Assembly: GCA_039105265.1 (NCBI GenBank)
Contig: JAPFFF010000038.1
Span: forward strand, 310,001-374,000
DNA: 64,000 bases
From: Tritrichomonas musculus
Taxonomy: Eukaryota; Parabasalia; Tritrichomonadida; Tritrichomonadidae
Direction: 5' to 3'
In this document: positions 1 to 10,883 of the stretch, one piece after another
Position numbering within the stretch: the stretch's first letter is position 1
How the letters are laid out: every line of letters begins with the position of its first letter
Notes under the pieces: model-generated
The model's database searches: none
The model's input: the letters and a program-made list of their open reading frames with translations, nothing else
What the model was told of the DNA's origin: nothing
Made by a program: the position numbers and the translations under genes

Positions 1-169
1 TCTTGAATAGGTTTTTTGTCATAAAACTATCAATGAAATATACATATATTAATTGTATAGCCTTAAAAAAAGTTGAAGTATTGACAATTTGATTATATAA
101 AATAAAACTTTTTTTATTTATTAACAATTGAATGAAAAGAATCTGCTAAATGCAAGTATTTAAGCAATT

Positions 170-476
170 CAGGCTCGCGGAAACTATAAGGTGCCTGCTG
201 ATTATGAGCCTCATGTATATTATATACTTCACAAAAAATTGTTGCCTATTGCCAGCGAGCTCTCGCACTACTGATACATGTTAGAACCTTCATTTCATCA
301 ACCATGAAGCCATTGTATACTGATCTAGGTGCTCCTAGTTCAGAAATTGATGCTGTTGTATCACTGATGCATGCTCAGGTATTGCGGTTGCTCATCGTCT
401 TCACACATTACAAATACTAGCTCAGCAACCAGCTCGTTCTCCAATGGTAGGATGCTCTTGAAGTTGCTCCCCCATT
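170..476 (+). pseudogene. Decayed coding remnant, family unknown
   Basis: This stretch is clearly less AT-rich than its surroundings and reads as coding-like protein in short runs on the plus strand, for example around ARGNYKVPADYEPHVYYI and later PLYTDLGAPSSEIDAVVSL. No single frame stays open, so it looks like a fossil of a longer gene. I do not recognise the family. It could come from a host gene or a repeat. The call rests only on composition and on the protein-like look of the runs. Confidence 0.35.
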
Positions 477-1079
477 CGCATTGTGAATCATTGTCATATC
501 AAGTATTCATAAACCCAATTCAAATTTATTCAATTGAAATTTAAAATATAACTTCCATTTAAATTTCAATTAAATAAAGGTCCATACAAGCAATACACCA
601 AAAGTATTATTAAAGACTTGATGATCAAGTCCCAATAAATAGAGTATGCATATTTCAACCTTTAATTGAAGTAATAATTTTGATTGTACAAAGTTTCAAT
701 GCATATATAAGTTGAGAATATGAGCTACTCCCAAGTAAGCTAACTAATTATTAAAAAAGAAGAGTAAATGCAACATCACACCTCTAAATGCTGAGTTTTC
801 TTTTCCAAATAAACATTTGATTGAATTCAAAAAAAAATAAACATGATTTACATAATATTCTTATGAACCATCTTTTTCTTAATAGTTTCAAGAGTACATT
901 GATAGCTAGTTAATAACCTCTGAGGCAAATAATAACAACAATTCTACGAAAATGATTAACTTTATTATACCGTAATTCTCTCTTTGTTTTTTCTAAATGA
1001 TCATAAATAATTTGCTTAAAAAAATTACATTATTTCGAAAACACGGCTTCAATTAAACAAAACACTAAAACGTTCTATT
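477..1079. other. AT-rich non-coding stretch
   Basis: About 600 bases of very AT-rich sequence with A- and T-runs. I see no open frame with protein-like composition, no RNA gene and no convincing repeat. Confidence 0.5.
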
Positions 1080-1362
1080 TTGTTTCTAATAATATTCAAG
1101 CTTCCTTATAAAAAGATGTCCATTGAATATTTGTATTAGATAGCACTTTTTGATTGTTAATAAAAACCGTATATATGTCAGAAACTTGCTCAATAGTTCA
1201 CCAATTCAAAAATGGATTAATAAATGAAGGAATTTTATCTTCGAGTTCCATAAAGATGTAGCAAACACAAGGTATTCTAAATTTATTTAGTGTTTCTCAT
1301 ATAGCTATCATTGTGCTACAATTGTCTGTGGCGAAGGAAACAATTTTTTGCTTTTTTAATTG
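1080..1362 (-). pseudogene. hAT-like transposase remnant
   Basis: Read on the minus strand, one frame gives a nearly continuous protein with a few in-frame stops. It contains KQKIVSFATDNCSTMIAI followed by ETLNKFRIPCVCYIFMELED. The TDNCSTM segment followed some 15-20 residues later by IPC resembles the catalytic-domain region of hAT transposases (TDNASNM and IPCxAH). No transposon ends were found. The assignment is tentative and rests on one motif. A decayed unrelated gene is the alternative. Confidence 0.35.
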
Positions 1363-1373
1363 CATTTCTCTAA

Positions 1374-1461
1374 AGATTTCATTACTTATATAGCTAGATT
1401 TGCTGAGTATTAATGTTTCAATTTTGATATAACTTCCTCGAGTATATAAGTAATGAAATCT
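1374..1461. repeat. 19-bp perfect inverted repeat
   Basis: AGATTTCATTACTTATATA at 1374-1392 is the exact reverse complement of 1443-1461, with a 50-base spacer. It could fold as a hairpin or be the remnant of a small foldback element. It lies just beyond the hAT-like remnant, but no target duplication links the two. Confidence 0.55.
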
Positions 1462-1986
1462 TAGCTATTTTTTAAGTTACAAACTTTTTTTAAGATATTT
1501 TTTAAGATATTAGCTATTTTTTTTTTCAATTTTGGCAAACTTGCTAGTAATAATCGTAAATATAAAATTTCATTGAATTGAAAAGTTTGAGTTCAAAATA
1601 CTATTGATGAATGTAGATATCTTTTCATTAATTATTTTGTCTTGTTATTTTGTAAACTTTGTATTTTCCTTTGGATGCATGCTTTATTCTGGTTCTAGTT
1701 CTGGGATATGCGTCAAATTTGTATATTGAATTGTGTTATGTTGCATTTTTAAAATTAACAAATAATGTAATTACTTTTTGATCCACGACTTGGTCATTGA
1801 GCATTTTTGGTTTATTTGCATTTTTTTAACATTTTTTTGCAAATAAAACATTTGAATGAATTTTTATTCTTATAAAATATAATTTTCACAAAAACAATCA
1901 TAAAGTTTCAACATTATTTCATTGGTTTATATATATATAATTTTGCAATGATAAACTTTTTCCTGCAAATAAGTACTATATCCAGT
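1462..1986. other. AT-rich stretch left of the Polinton
   Basis: Very AT-rich flank with long T-runs. No gene or RNA is seen. It abuts the left terminal inverted repeat of the Polinton. The last bases before the repeat (CCAGT) do not match the bases after the right repeat (CAAGA), so no clean target-site duplication is visible. Confidence 0.5.
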
Positions 1987-2217
1987 AGTAGTATATACGA
2001 GTCGGTTTCCGCTGGGGCTGGCACCCCAAGCGTCAACACGAACTCGTCATAAAAGAAAAAGAAAAGAAAAGAAAAAGAAAAGAAAAGAAAAAAGAAAAAA
2101 AGAAAAAAATATTCTTGTTCTCACTACTGCTCCCCATCAATGAAACGGCACAGGTACCCCACCCCACAACCGCCCATCTATGAAACGGCACAGGTACCAG
2201 CCCCGAGAATCTCGTAC
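1987..2217 (+). repeat. Left terminal inverted repeat of the Polinton
   Basis: Begins AGTAGTATATACGAGTCGG and ends at CTCGTAC. The reverse complement of 27290-27520 matches over 231 bases with only a few differences. It has three parts: a GC-rich outer end, a purine-rich A/G tract of roughly 50 bases on this strand (2052-2110), and an inner GC-rich part. The inner part holds two copies of ATGAAACGGCACAGGTACC (about 2140-2160 and 2180-2198). The stop codon of the first gene begins at the next base. Confidence 0.93.
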
Positions 2218-4839
2218 TTATTTCTTCATATATATAGCATCGAAACAAATCATAGAACATTCATCACAATCTAACTCAATATTATATATATCATAAGCAC
2301 CAGAAGGTGGGTTAGTGTCTTTAAAGTATATTTCATCCAAATATGATTTTATTTGTTGAGGGTCAGACCATTCAGTTGATATAAATCTAATAAAATGTAG
2401 CTTTTGAGTCTTGTCCTTGAATATCAATAAGTACTCCCCATCTGGAACAGGTTCATTATCACCTGTTGGATCATTATCTAAATTATCAATAATTATGTGT
2501 TTCTCACTTGTAAAATAAGAGAATAGAAAATACCTATTATATTCATCAGTGACATCTGTAAATCCTGTATAATATGCTTTCCATTCACTATCTGGGTCAT
2601 TTTTCTCTTCTAATGCAGCTAATCTAGTTTCCATTGCTTCGATTGTAGCCTTCAAGGTTGTATTTTCACCCTCTAATGTCTCTATCCTACCTATAAGTAC
2701 ATCTAGACCTTCATTAGCTTCATCCACAGTAGGGTAATTATCAAACTCAGCCTCTAGCTCATTGACCTTCTCAGCTAACAACTTGAAACAAGGCTTGAGT
2801 GAGTCCCTAAACATATTGCTGATATCCATAGCACCACTTAATGTCAAGGTTCCAGTATCAGGGTTATCATTCTCATCAGTAAAAGGTAGTTCATCTAGTT
2901 GCTTATACTCTTCCTCACACCAGGTAATTATAGGTGTTATATCTTTGGTTATGCTTCTTGCTGTAGTACCTGACATGAAGTTAATGCTATTTCTAACCAA
3001 ATCACTCATACCTTTGGTTGACTTATGAGAGAATAACCTTTTAAGGAATCCTCCACCTTTTATGGTAGGAAAGCTTATACCATCTGGAAATAGCTGCATA
3101 CCAATAGAACCTATTGATCCAGCAGTACCTGCAACTCCAAAAGCTAATGCTGTCCATGAGACTATACGTAAATTATCTACATCATCCTCCAGATGTTGAG
3201 TAACTTGTTCAGTCCTTGATACTCTACCTTTTAAGCTTTCCATAACAGTGTTCATTTCGTTAACATCATAGCTAATAACATCTACATTGTTGGTAACTAA
3301 GTTTAAATCACTCCTCATAGTAGTAATATTATCAGCAGTAATTATCTTAGAGGAGGTAATATTATAATCAGTATATAAGGTTGTTGCCCCATTAGGATTT
3401 GGGGATACTTCATAAAATTGCTGCTTAATGATATACTCGAATGGGTTAGTAGTTGAATCCCAATGAACCTCATCTATTGGGTCAACATATTCATCAGCTA
3501 AATATATCTTAATATCCCTTGAGTCATTAGTAGTCGAAGCTGCATATGTATATTCAAGCTTTTCACATGAATCAAGTACACCATGTAAGAACAACCATAC
3601 CTTGTCTCCTCCATTACCTTCTTTTCCAGTAGGTCGAACTGAGAACCTATTTGCATTTTTAGAACCTTCAAGGGTAATATCAAGGTAGAGTTCATCAATA
3701 GCACTAGTTTCTAATTTATTAGTAGCATTATTCATCTTATAGCACCTTATTGCTTCTATATCATATCCATCTTTTGTACCTCCTTGACTTGTTTGATATC
3801 CTAGACCATATTTCGAAAAAGGTTCTATCTCCCCTGTCTTTAATTTTACAAAACAGTCTATTTTACACTTACCTCCATGAATCATGTAATGTAGTATGTT
3901 ATCAGGAGAGTAGTCATTAGGCTTATTAATCAGTTTCATGTTCCTCTCACTCCTCTTGACTTGTATGTAGGTACCATCTTCACCATACTCATTCTCCTTA
4001 TTTAATCCATTAACTAATCTACCATTGATATGACCTTGTATGTTATCACCTACCCATTTTGTACCATCCCATGATAAAAACCACTTATTACCAAAACAAT
4101 ACTCATTAAACCTAAACTCTAAGTCATTAGGTATAGTATATCCTGTATCTATGTTCCATTGAAGTAACCAATATTTCTTGTTATCTATCACAACCTGACT
4201 AGTTGATGTAGGCTTATATAAGTATAGTACATCACTTTTACGTAAACTTAATGCATTATCAGCTTTTATTATAGAACACTTTATTGCCTTCTCTGTCTGT
4301 AAAGAATCAGTTATATATTCATTCATTATGCTCAACTCCCCATTCAGCCACAAGGTATATGGGTTGAAGTCTAGTTTACTATCAAAAGCTATATTCATAT
4401 ATCCCATAATGGTACTATTATTTATACTGCATCCATTACTACTTTTAGTTATCAAAGGAGAGTATACTTGACCATCCTTAACATATATGTAGAACTCCTT
4501 GACTAAATTACCACTTGTATCATATACTATATTCTTCCTCAATACTATCTTAAATATATTAGTCTGGGTTTTTATATCATTGAGCTTATTAATGAAGTCT
4601 TCAGGCAAATTAACAAACTTAAGGATATTGTAAGTTGTTGTTGAAGACTCAAATGATACATACTGTATATTTTTATTTTTAATATCAACTTCTGGTAAAC
4701 CTTCGATCTCATTAAATAAATGACCTGTCTGTACATAGTTATCTAAGTCACCCAAGGTTAATAACTGGCTACCTTTTCGAGTAGCATCCCCTATCTTAAA
4801 CTGTATATCTCCTTTAAATCTTGTAGTAGTATCACTCAT
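2218..4839 (-). CDS. Large Polinton protein with coiled-coil C-terminus
   Basis: 873 residues from the ATG at 4839. An ATG further upstream would overlap the end of the neighbouring gene, so this start is preferred. Residues about 203-535 are clearly related to residues about 724-1042 of the next gene (4859-10126). They share an LYLYxP segment, a FRF..Y.FG..W.L.WDG.W block, a QQFYEV.P motif and the run TDYNI.SSKI..ADN. This is followed by a hydrophobic segment near residue 560 and a C-terminal heptad region ending in METRLAALEEK. Its function is unknown. A virion surface or fibre-like structural role is an inference from size, the coiled coil and the paralogy. It is the first gene inside the left terminal repeat. 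Confidence 0.8.
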   Translation of the reverse strand: MSDTTTRFKGDIQFKIGDATRKGSQLLTLGDLDNYVQTGHLFNEIEGLPEVDIKNKNIQYVSFESSTTTYNILKFVNLPEDFINKLNDIKTQTNIFKIVLRKNIVYDTSGNLVKEFYIYVKDGQVYSPLITKSSNGCSINNSTIMGYMNIAFDSKLDFNPYTLWLNGELSIMNEYITDSLQTEKAIKCSIIKADNALSLRKSDVLYLYKPTSTSQVVIDNKKYWLLQWNIDTGYTIPNDLEFRFNEYCFGNKWFLSWDGTKWVGDNIQGHINGRLVNGLNKENEYGEDGTYIQVKRSERNMKLINKPNDYSPDNILHYMIHGGKCKIDCFVKLKTGEIEPFSKYGLGYQTSQGGTKDGYDIEAIRCYKMNNATNKLETSAIDELYLDITLEGSKNANRFSVRPTGKEGNGGDKVWLFLHGVLDSCEKLEYTYAASTTNDSRDIKIYLADEYVDPIDEVHWDSTTNPFEYIIKQQFYEVSPNPNGATTLYTDYNITSSKIITADNITTMRSDLNLVTNNVDVISYDVNEMNTVMESLKGRVSRTEQVTQHLEDDVDNLRIVSWTALAFGVAGTAGSIGSIGMQLFPDGISFPTIKGGGFLKRLFSHKSTKGMSDLVRNSINFMSGTTARSITKDITPIITWCEEEYKQLDELPFTDENDNPDTGTLTLSGAMDISNMFRDSLKPCFKLLAEKVNELEAEFDNYPTVDEANEGLDVLIGRIETLEGENTTLKATIEAMETRLAALEEKNDPDSEWKAYYTGFTDVTDEYNRYFLFSYFTSEKHIIIDNLDNDPTGDNEPVPDGEYLLIFKDKTQKLHFIRFISTEWSDPQQIKSYLDEIYFKDTNPPSGAYDIYNIELDCDECSMICFDAIYMKK

Positions 4840-4858
4840 TTTAGTTAAATAAAACTTC

Positions 4859-7800
4859 TCATTCGATGTTAGCACATTTAGCTTCAAGTGCTGCAAGTCT
4901 TGCCTCAAGAGTATCAATATATGCATCCTTCTGGTCTATCATTTCCTTCACTTCTACTTTAGTAATATAAGCAGTCATATCTATATCTTCTAATGGATGT
5001 TTTGTACTTGACTTATTTTCAAGCTCTTTGATTTTCTCGCACATGAATGCTATTGTACCCTTTAAAGTATCGCGATATGTCTTTGCAATATTAATACATG
5101 TATCAAATGAAACCATCATCTTATCAGCATCCTTCATTGTTATTTCAAGTTCAGGTTCATCATCTGTTTCTTCATGATATGCCCATGCAAGAATCTTTTC
5201 TAATACATCTTCCTCTGCTAATGTCTCTGGGTTATCATTACGACGGAACCAACTTGGAATATTAAATAATCCTATTCTATTTGCTACATATGCTTCTGCT
5301 GCTACTCCTGCTATAGCTGCTGCATCACCAGGATGATGTCTAACAAACTGCCATTGACCATGTAAGAACCTTCTAGCAACATAACCTACTGCTCCCATAA
5401 TAACCTGGGTAGTTGCACTTATAACACCATCTTGTTGGTACATTTCTATCACTCCATTCACAATATTAATTACATGTAGTCTTCTTCTATCTATTGTAGC
5501 AACTACATTTCCATTATATAGTACTTGTGTTATTTCTTCACCAGTTGTTTCATCTAATGTGTCATTAAAAGCTAAAAGATTACCATGAGAATAAATATTA
5601 TCCATTAGTTCTCCTCTTTGTTCATCACTCATTTGTTCTATCATTCTTGCTGTTATTGCTGGTGTTGTTCCTGGTACTGTCCAAGTATCTGTTGTGGCAA
5701 CAAGGTCATAATGCTGATATCTAACTCCATTTGCATTGACTTCTATCTGTGAATTTATTCCAACAAATCGTACTTGACCTCCACTAATATTTGCTGTAGT
5801 TGGTGCTGAATAATCAATAGTAGCAACAATTGGGTCAATAGTCTCTCCTCTATGATCAATAATATTTATCCATGCTTCCATTGTTTGGTCATTCAAGTAA
5901 GGTTCTAATCCAATATCTCCATTTTGTACAAATGGTAAATTTAATCTGTCTTGCATAGATAATTGTTCAATATCTCTCGCTGTGTATGTTGTTCCTTCCC
6001 ATTCTATTGACCAATTATTATCAGTAGCTCTATGTATTCTATCTGTCATCTCAATATCAGCTGGTCTTATTAGAGTCCTTCGTTGAAATACATTATTATG
6101 GATAATGAGTTGGTCATTATAAAACAAATCATACACATTAAACCACTCTCTTCCATGATATTGGATACGTAAGATATCAGGATGACTAGCAACTAATGCA
6201 TTTCGTTCTTCTCTTGTCATATCTGCAATATCTTCTAAGGTATACTGGATTCCAGATATATTGATAACAGGAACTTGATTCCTAAGTGCAATCGTAGTTG
6301 AAGCTGTATTTGTCATTGTAGTCTGTGGTACAGTTATATCTGTTCGAATCTCATCTGTTTCATCTGTAACAACCTGTGGCTGAACTTCTCTATGAGTTCT
6401 CTCTAATGATTGCTCAGTGGTTGTGATAGTATTTGTTGCATTATCAGTATCATTATCAGTTATTGTAATCGAGGATGAATTAATATTTAATGTTTCAGTT
6501 CCATTTGTATCTGGTCTATTCCTAAAGAAGTGTAAGACATTCGAACCAAGTGTAGCAATAGCATTTCCTAACTGAGTCAGTGCATGTGTTGTCGAAAGGA
6601 CAACCTGTGTAGCTGAGAATGTTGAAATAGCTCCAGCAACAGGATTTTGAACAGTTGTTGTTATTGGTAAAAATCTTTCCATAGTCATCTTATCAGCCTT
6701 CAAATCAACATTCACCAAAAACTTACCTTGAAAGCCACTACCTCCATCACCTGGATAACCACCACCACCACCACCACCTCCTCCACCATTTCCTCCTGGA
6801 CCTGCTGGGAAAGGTCTTGTTTGATATGTATTAATAGTTACAGAGTTATTGGACATATTTAATGTTGAAAGGGCACTTGCAATACAAACTGTTGATGCTA
6901 AAATATTTAATATACTATTCGCAACTGCTACACCTTGTTTAATACTATCAGTATATTCATTATACATGGCTTGAATTCTCATTTGTTCAACTAGATTATC
7001 AACTGTCTGTTTCAATAAAGCATAATCATAGGCTAATATATCTGTGATTCCACCAACAACATTTAAGTCTCGACGCATAGTCATGATATTATCAGCCCAT
7101 ATAATCTTTGATGAATAAATATTATAATCTGTCGATATGGTAGTGCATTTTCTCGGGTCTGGTTCTACTTCATAAAATTGTTGTTGAATAATTATATCGA
7201 ATGGATTAACTTTCACATCAAATTCAAAGAATTCTTTCTCTATATATATTCGAATGTTCTTATGATTAAATCCTTCAATGATTTTAATGGAATGCCTTTT
7301 TTCTCGATGATAATTAAATGATTCGAGACAAGGATTTGACCCATAGGTATGCATAACACCTGAATTAATACAATGAGTAGGATGACAATCCCATTTTAAT
7401 TCAGTTATATTTCCATTAATATTTAGGTCAGCATAAACATATAATCCATCATCTGCATTTAATCCACTTGGTGCATCAACATACATTCTAGCTTGTTCAT
7501 ATTTATATCCATCTTGAGTTAAAGTACCTGAACCACTTGAATCAAAAGTTGCAGTTATTCCTTCACTTAATATGGTTCCATCTTTCTTAACAACCCTCCA
7601 ATTGGTAAGATAATCTTTCAAGATATGAGCATAATTATCATCATCTGTTAAATCTTCCTTTATTGTTCCTTTTATCCATCTACCAATTCTTTCGTTATGT
7701 TTGATTGTTAAAGCAGGCGCACCGTCATTTGTGTTCATGTATGATATCTTTTCTGTACACATGTTTTGACAATTATTTCCTGTCCAATTTTTACCATCCC

Positions 7801-10126
7801 ATGTTAATTCCCAGTTATGACCAAATAGATAGTCTTTGAATCTAAATACTAAATTTAGTGGTATGTCATAATCTTTATCTATATCCCATCTCATACAATA
7901 ATAATTGGATTCTTCATACGTCTTAGATGGTCTATATAAATATAACTGGTCTGATTCCTTCAAGGTAAAATACTTGGAGTCAGTTGATGGAGTAGAGGGA
8001 ACAACATCATAGATTGTTTGATATTTGGAGACCAATGAGTTATATTGATTTCGAAATACTTCTAATATATCATCATCAATCTCAATTACAATTTTATTTC
8101 CATCAGGGTCAACAATATCAAAGCTATTTTCATCATCAGTATTAACAACGTCATTATCATCAACTTCAAGTGTACGAGCATGAGGAGCAGGAGGATGTCG
8201 TGTAATCTTATTTAAAATCCATTGGGCACCTCTTCCTATTGGTTCGAAAAGGGCAGCTATTAGAATTACACATAAACAAAATGCCCCAACGCCTAAACCC
8301 CCAGCGATTGCATATACAAGTATTACATAAACATACAGAATTAAATCAGAATAACCTCCTATATATTGCCAAAATTGAGCATCTATCCAATTTCCGCCTA
8401 TCTGTATAATATTATTAACTAAATTCGGGTAGTTCATGATAAAATCAACTATGAAGTGCCATAAGTTGCTCCAAAATAATGTAAATGAGCTATATGCTAT
8501 TTTAATCATTCGAATTCCTTCATTCTTTAATTCATCAATTTTGTTATTAAGTCTTGGTGTCAATTCTTTTATCTCATCAATGACCTGATGCAAATCTACA
8601 TCCTTAAAGTCAGCATCTGCATCTTCTCCTCCAATATAAAAGATTACCCCCACTTTTTCATTATCTTTAACAGCTTCATATGCAATATCCACAATACTAT
8701 CAATACCATACCAGATAAAATAAAATAAGTTATATATAATCTTCATAAATTCTTTTGTCGCAAAAGCAATTGTTTTATAAGTTAATTTAATAGGCTGTTT
8801 AGCAAGAGATAGGGTAGTTGAAATGATATTATACAATAAGTCTTTTATCCATCCTATTGTCTCTTTACTATATAACCAAAACTTGGATACTGTTAATTTG
8901 AGTACTTCTGGTTCTATTATTTTTGGAATCGTATATTCTTCGAGTTTCTTTAATTCATCAATAGGAGGAATTACATAAACCATATCTTCTTTGTTAACTA
9001 ACTCTTTTGGTGGTTCAGTTGGAGTAGGCGTAGGTGTAGGTGTAGGGTCTGGAGTTGGCTCAGGTGTTGGAGTAGGTGGTGGTGTTTCATCAATTTCTAT
9101 TTTAACCTCATGTATTTCTGGTTCACCAGTTGTTTTATTAATTAGGCACATGGAAGTATTACCACCTGTTAAGTTCAAGAGAGTCTCATAACTTATGGTT
9201 TGATCATTTAATGCATCTATCCATTTAGTAATATTAGCAGCTGTTGTATTTGTTTTCTCAGCAAAGTCTTTCATGTTATTTATCTTTGTCTCATTGACAT
9301 CAAAGATAGTTTCATTAGTAGTTTCATTAACTTTTAAATCTACATATTTAATGGGTTCAATCTCAGTAAAATCAACAGTATTATTTTTTATCCACTTTGA
9401 TATATTATCATTACTTGTACTTAACTCTTTTATTATAGTTTCCATGTTTTTAGGTTTTATTGTATCTGTTCCATAGGTAATTGCTTTGGTAGTTTCATCT
9501 ACATGTTCGACAATTATTTTTAAGTCCTTTAATGTATTCCAATCGATACTTGGAACAATTGCATTATTAACTTCATCTATATTTTGAATCATTAAATTCA
9601 TAACATCTAACATACCTTTTTGATTCGCTGTTAATGCTTCTATTAACTTCTTATATGTACTAACATCATATTCTTCTTCTATTATATCTTTATCACTTAT
9701 CTCTCCAGTGAAATATTTTAAGGTAGCTCCGGGTGCAATACCAGAATCTACATCTTCCCTCATTTTGGTTAAAAAGACTTCTAAATTTTTAGCACTGTCT
9801 CTTAATCTTTCATATAGTTTATTGAGACTAGCACAATATTGTATTTTTGTCGTTAGTGTACCATCAGTATTCCATGTATATATACCTTTACCTCCCATAA
9901 TGTTAAGAGCACCAAAAGACTCGAGCCCATTTTTATCCAGATAGTCACTAACCAATTTTATGTCTATCTCTTCCTTATTATATAAGCAACTGAATTTTGG
10001 ATAATCTTTAGGGTCTCCACCTCTTATGATATCGATGTTGTTTTCATCATTAACACTTATCTCTATGTCTTTGTCTTTTAGCTTCTCTGTTTCTCCTGAT
10101 AACAAAGAATAAACTTTAATTGACAT
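4859..10126 (-). CDS. Giant Polinton protein (1755 aa), membrane segment and repeat-rich linkers
   Basis: Start taken at MSIKVYSLL (10126). An upstream ATG would run into the divergent gene at 10143. Order of visible parts: a charged N-terminal third; a PTPTPEPTPDPTPTP linker at residues about 347-370; a strongly hydrophobic Gly/Ala-rich stretch at about 598-630 that looks membrane-spanning; the block shared with the 873-residue neighbour (about 724-1042); a polyglycine tract at about 1109-1122; a Thr/Asn-rich region; and a C-terminal helix ending LEARLAALEAK. The neighbour ends in a very similar helix. I recognise no enzyme motif. A membrane-anchored or surface virion protein is plausible but inferred. 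Confidence 0.8.
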   Translation of the reverse strand: MSIKVYSLLSGETEKLKDKDIEISVNDENNIDIIRGGDPKDYPKFSCLYNKEEIDIKLVSDYLDKNGLESFGALNIMGGKGIYTWNTDGTLTTKIQYCASLNKLYERLRDSAKNLEVFLTKMREDVDSGIAPGATLKYFTGEISDKDIIEEEYDVSTYKKLIEALTANQKGMLDVMNLMIQNIDEVNNAIVPSIDWNTLKDLKIIVEHVDETTKAITYGTDTIKPKNMETIIKELSTSNDNISKWIKNNTVDFTEIEPIKYVDLKVNETTNETIFDVNETKINNMKDFAEKTNTTAANITKWIDALNDQTISYETLLNLTGGNTSMCLINKTTGEPEIHEVKIEIDETPPPTPTPEPTPDPTPTPTPTPTEPPKELVNKEDMVYVIPPIDELKKLEEYTIPKIIEPEVLKLTVSKFWLYSKETIGWIKDLLYNIISTTLSLAKQPIKLTYKTIAFATKEFMKIIYNLFYFIWYGIDSIVDIAYEAVKDNEKVGVIFYIGGEDADADFKDVDLHQVIDEIKELTPRLNNKIDELKNEGIRMIKIAYSSFTLFWSNLWHFIVDFIMNYPNLVNNIIQIGGNWIDAQFWQYIGGYSDLILYVYVILVYAIAGGLGVGAFCLCVILIAALFEPIGRGAQWILNKITRHPPAPHARTLEVDDNDVVNTDDENSFDIVDPDGNKIVIEIDDDILEVFRNQYNSLVSKYQTIYDVVPSTPSTDSKYFTLKESDQLYLYRPSKTYEESNYYCMRWDIDKDYDIPLNLVFRFKDYLFGHNWELTWDGKNWTGNNCQNMCTEKISYMNTNDGAPALTIKHNERIGRWIKGTIKEDLTDDDNYAHILKDYLTNWRVVKKDGTILSEGITATFDSSGSGTLTQDGYKYEQARMYVDAPSGLNADDGLYVYADLNINGNITELKWDCHPTHCINSGVMHTYGSNPCLESFNYHREKRHSIKIIEGFNHKNIRIYIEKEFFEFDVKVNPFDIIIQQQFYEVEPDPRKCTTISTDYNIYSSKIIWADNIMTMRRDLNVVGGITDILAYDYALLKQTVDNLVEQMRIQAMYNEYTDSIKQGVAVANSILNILASTVCIASALSTLNMSNNSVTINTYQTRPFPAGPGGNGGGGGGGGGGYPGDGGSGFQGKFLVNVDLKADKMTMERFLPITTTVQNPVAGAISTFSATQVVLSTTHALTQLGNAIATLGSNVLHFFRNRPDTNGTETLNINSSSITITDNDTDNATNTITTTEQSLERTHREVQPQVVTDETDEIRTDITVPQTTMTNTASTTIALRNQVPVINISGIQYTLEDIADMTREERNALVASHPDILRIQYHGREWFNVYDLFYNDQLIIHNNVFQRRTLIRPADIEMTDRIHRATDNNWSIEWEGTTYTARDIEQLSMQDRLNLPFVQNGDIGLEPYLNDQTMEAWINIIDHRGETIDPIVATIDYSAPTTANISGGQVRFVGINSQIEVNANGVRYQHYDLVATTDTWTVPGTTPAITARMIEQMSDEQRGELMDNIYSHGNLLAFNDTLDETTGEEITQVLYNGNVVATIDRRRLHVINIVNGVIEMYQQDGVISATTQVIMGAVGYVARRFLHGQWQFVRHHPGDAAAIAGVAAEAYVANRIGLFNIPSWFRRNDNPETLAEEDVLEKILAWAYHEETDDEPELEITMKDADKMMVSFDTCINIAKTYRDTLKGTIAFMCEKIKELENKSSTKHPLEDIDMTAYITKVEVKEMIDQKDAYIDTLEARLAALEAKCANIE

Positions 10127-10142
10127 TTTAGGATATAATAAA

Positions 10143-10883
10143 ATGCTAGTATCAGTACAAAGCACAAATGCAGATGAATATAATAAGGTATCAGTTAATT
10201 TAGATATACCTTGGAAGTGTAAATATGTCAAGTATTATGTATCTTCATTAAGCACCTTGAGTAATATTCTGTTAACCAATGATGAAGATTATATTGAGAT
10301 GTCAAGTGATTCAGTACCTATTAAAGCCTATTTTCGAACTCCTAAATTTTCTTATACAATCAAAGAATTACAATCGGTATTAAATTTAATGTCTTGGTTT
10401 CAATGGGAGTATAAACAAGAAACAAGAACATTCCAAATAAAAACCACAATGAAGACTACCATTACGTCTTTAACTCATCGAGCTGCATTAGTAACTGGTC
10501 TTTATAATACTCCATTGCCTTTAGAGTTACCTGCTAATACAACCTATATAATAAAAGATATACCAATATTAAATCATACTAAGTTGTATCTAGTATCACT
10601 ACAAGGTAATGCCATATACTCGAATATAGGTGAACAACAATATACACCTTCAGTTATTGGTACAATAAATACCTTCACTGTAGATAAGAAACCACTTATC
10701 TATGATTTCGAGACTGAGGGTAAGCCTTTAAAAATAAAAACATTTACAGATTCATTAAAGTTTTTAGAATTAAGTTTAGTAGATTTTCAATACCAGCCGA
10801 TATTGTTAAAAAGTCCTTTGTTCATAACTATCAAAATTAAACCATCTAACTCGACTGATATCAATGATGTTATAACTAAGTAA
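10143..10883 (+). CDS. Polinton structural-type protein (candidate minor capsid)
   Basis: 246 residues, divergent from the giant gene with only 16 bases between the two start codons, so the two share one promoter region. Its 3' end overlaps the polymerase gene by 8 bases (convergent). The sequence is beta-rich, with alternating hydrophobic residues such as KLYLVSLQGNAIYSN and a C-terminal LLKSPLFITIKIKP. This would fit a single jelly-roll penton-type protein as found in Polintons, but no signature residues prove it. The 334-residue protein at 23672-24676 is the other candidate. Confidence 0.6.
   Translation: MLVSVQSTNADEYNKVSVNLDIPWKCKYVKYYVSSLSTLSNILLTNDEDYIEMSSDSVPIKAYFRTPKFSYTIKELQSVLNLMSWFQWEYKQETRTFQIKTTMKTTITSLTHRAALVTGLYNTPLPLELPANTTYIIKDIPILNHTKLYLVSLQGNAIYSNIGEQQYTPSVIGTINTFTVDKKPLIYDFETEGKPLKIKTFTDSLKFLELSLVDFQYQPILLKSPLFITIKIKPSNSTDINDVITK

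Noticed and set aside
2033-2260. 75-codon minus-strand ORF across the left terminal repeat
   Set aside because: It is read from the A/G tract and terminal repeat, gives a Phe/Ser-only stretch and overlaps the true first gene's end.
8991-9191. Gly/Val-repeat ORF on the plus strand
   Set aside because: Antisense reading of the PTPT-encoding repeat in the giant Polinton gene.
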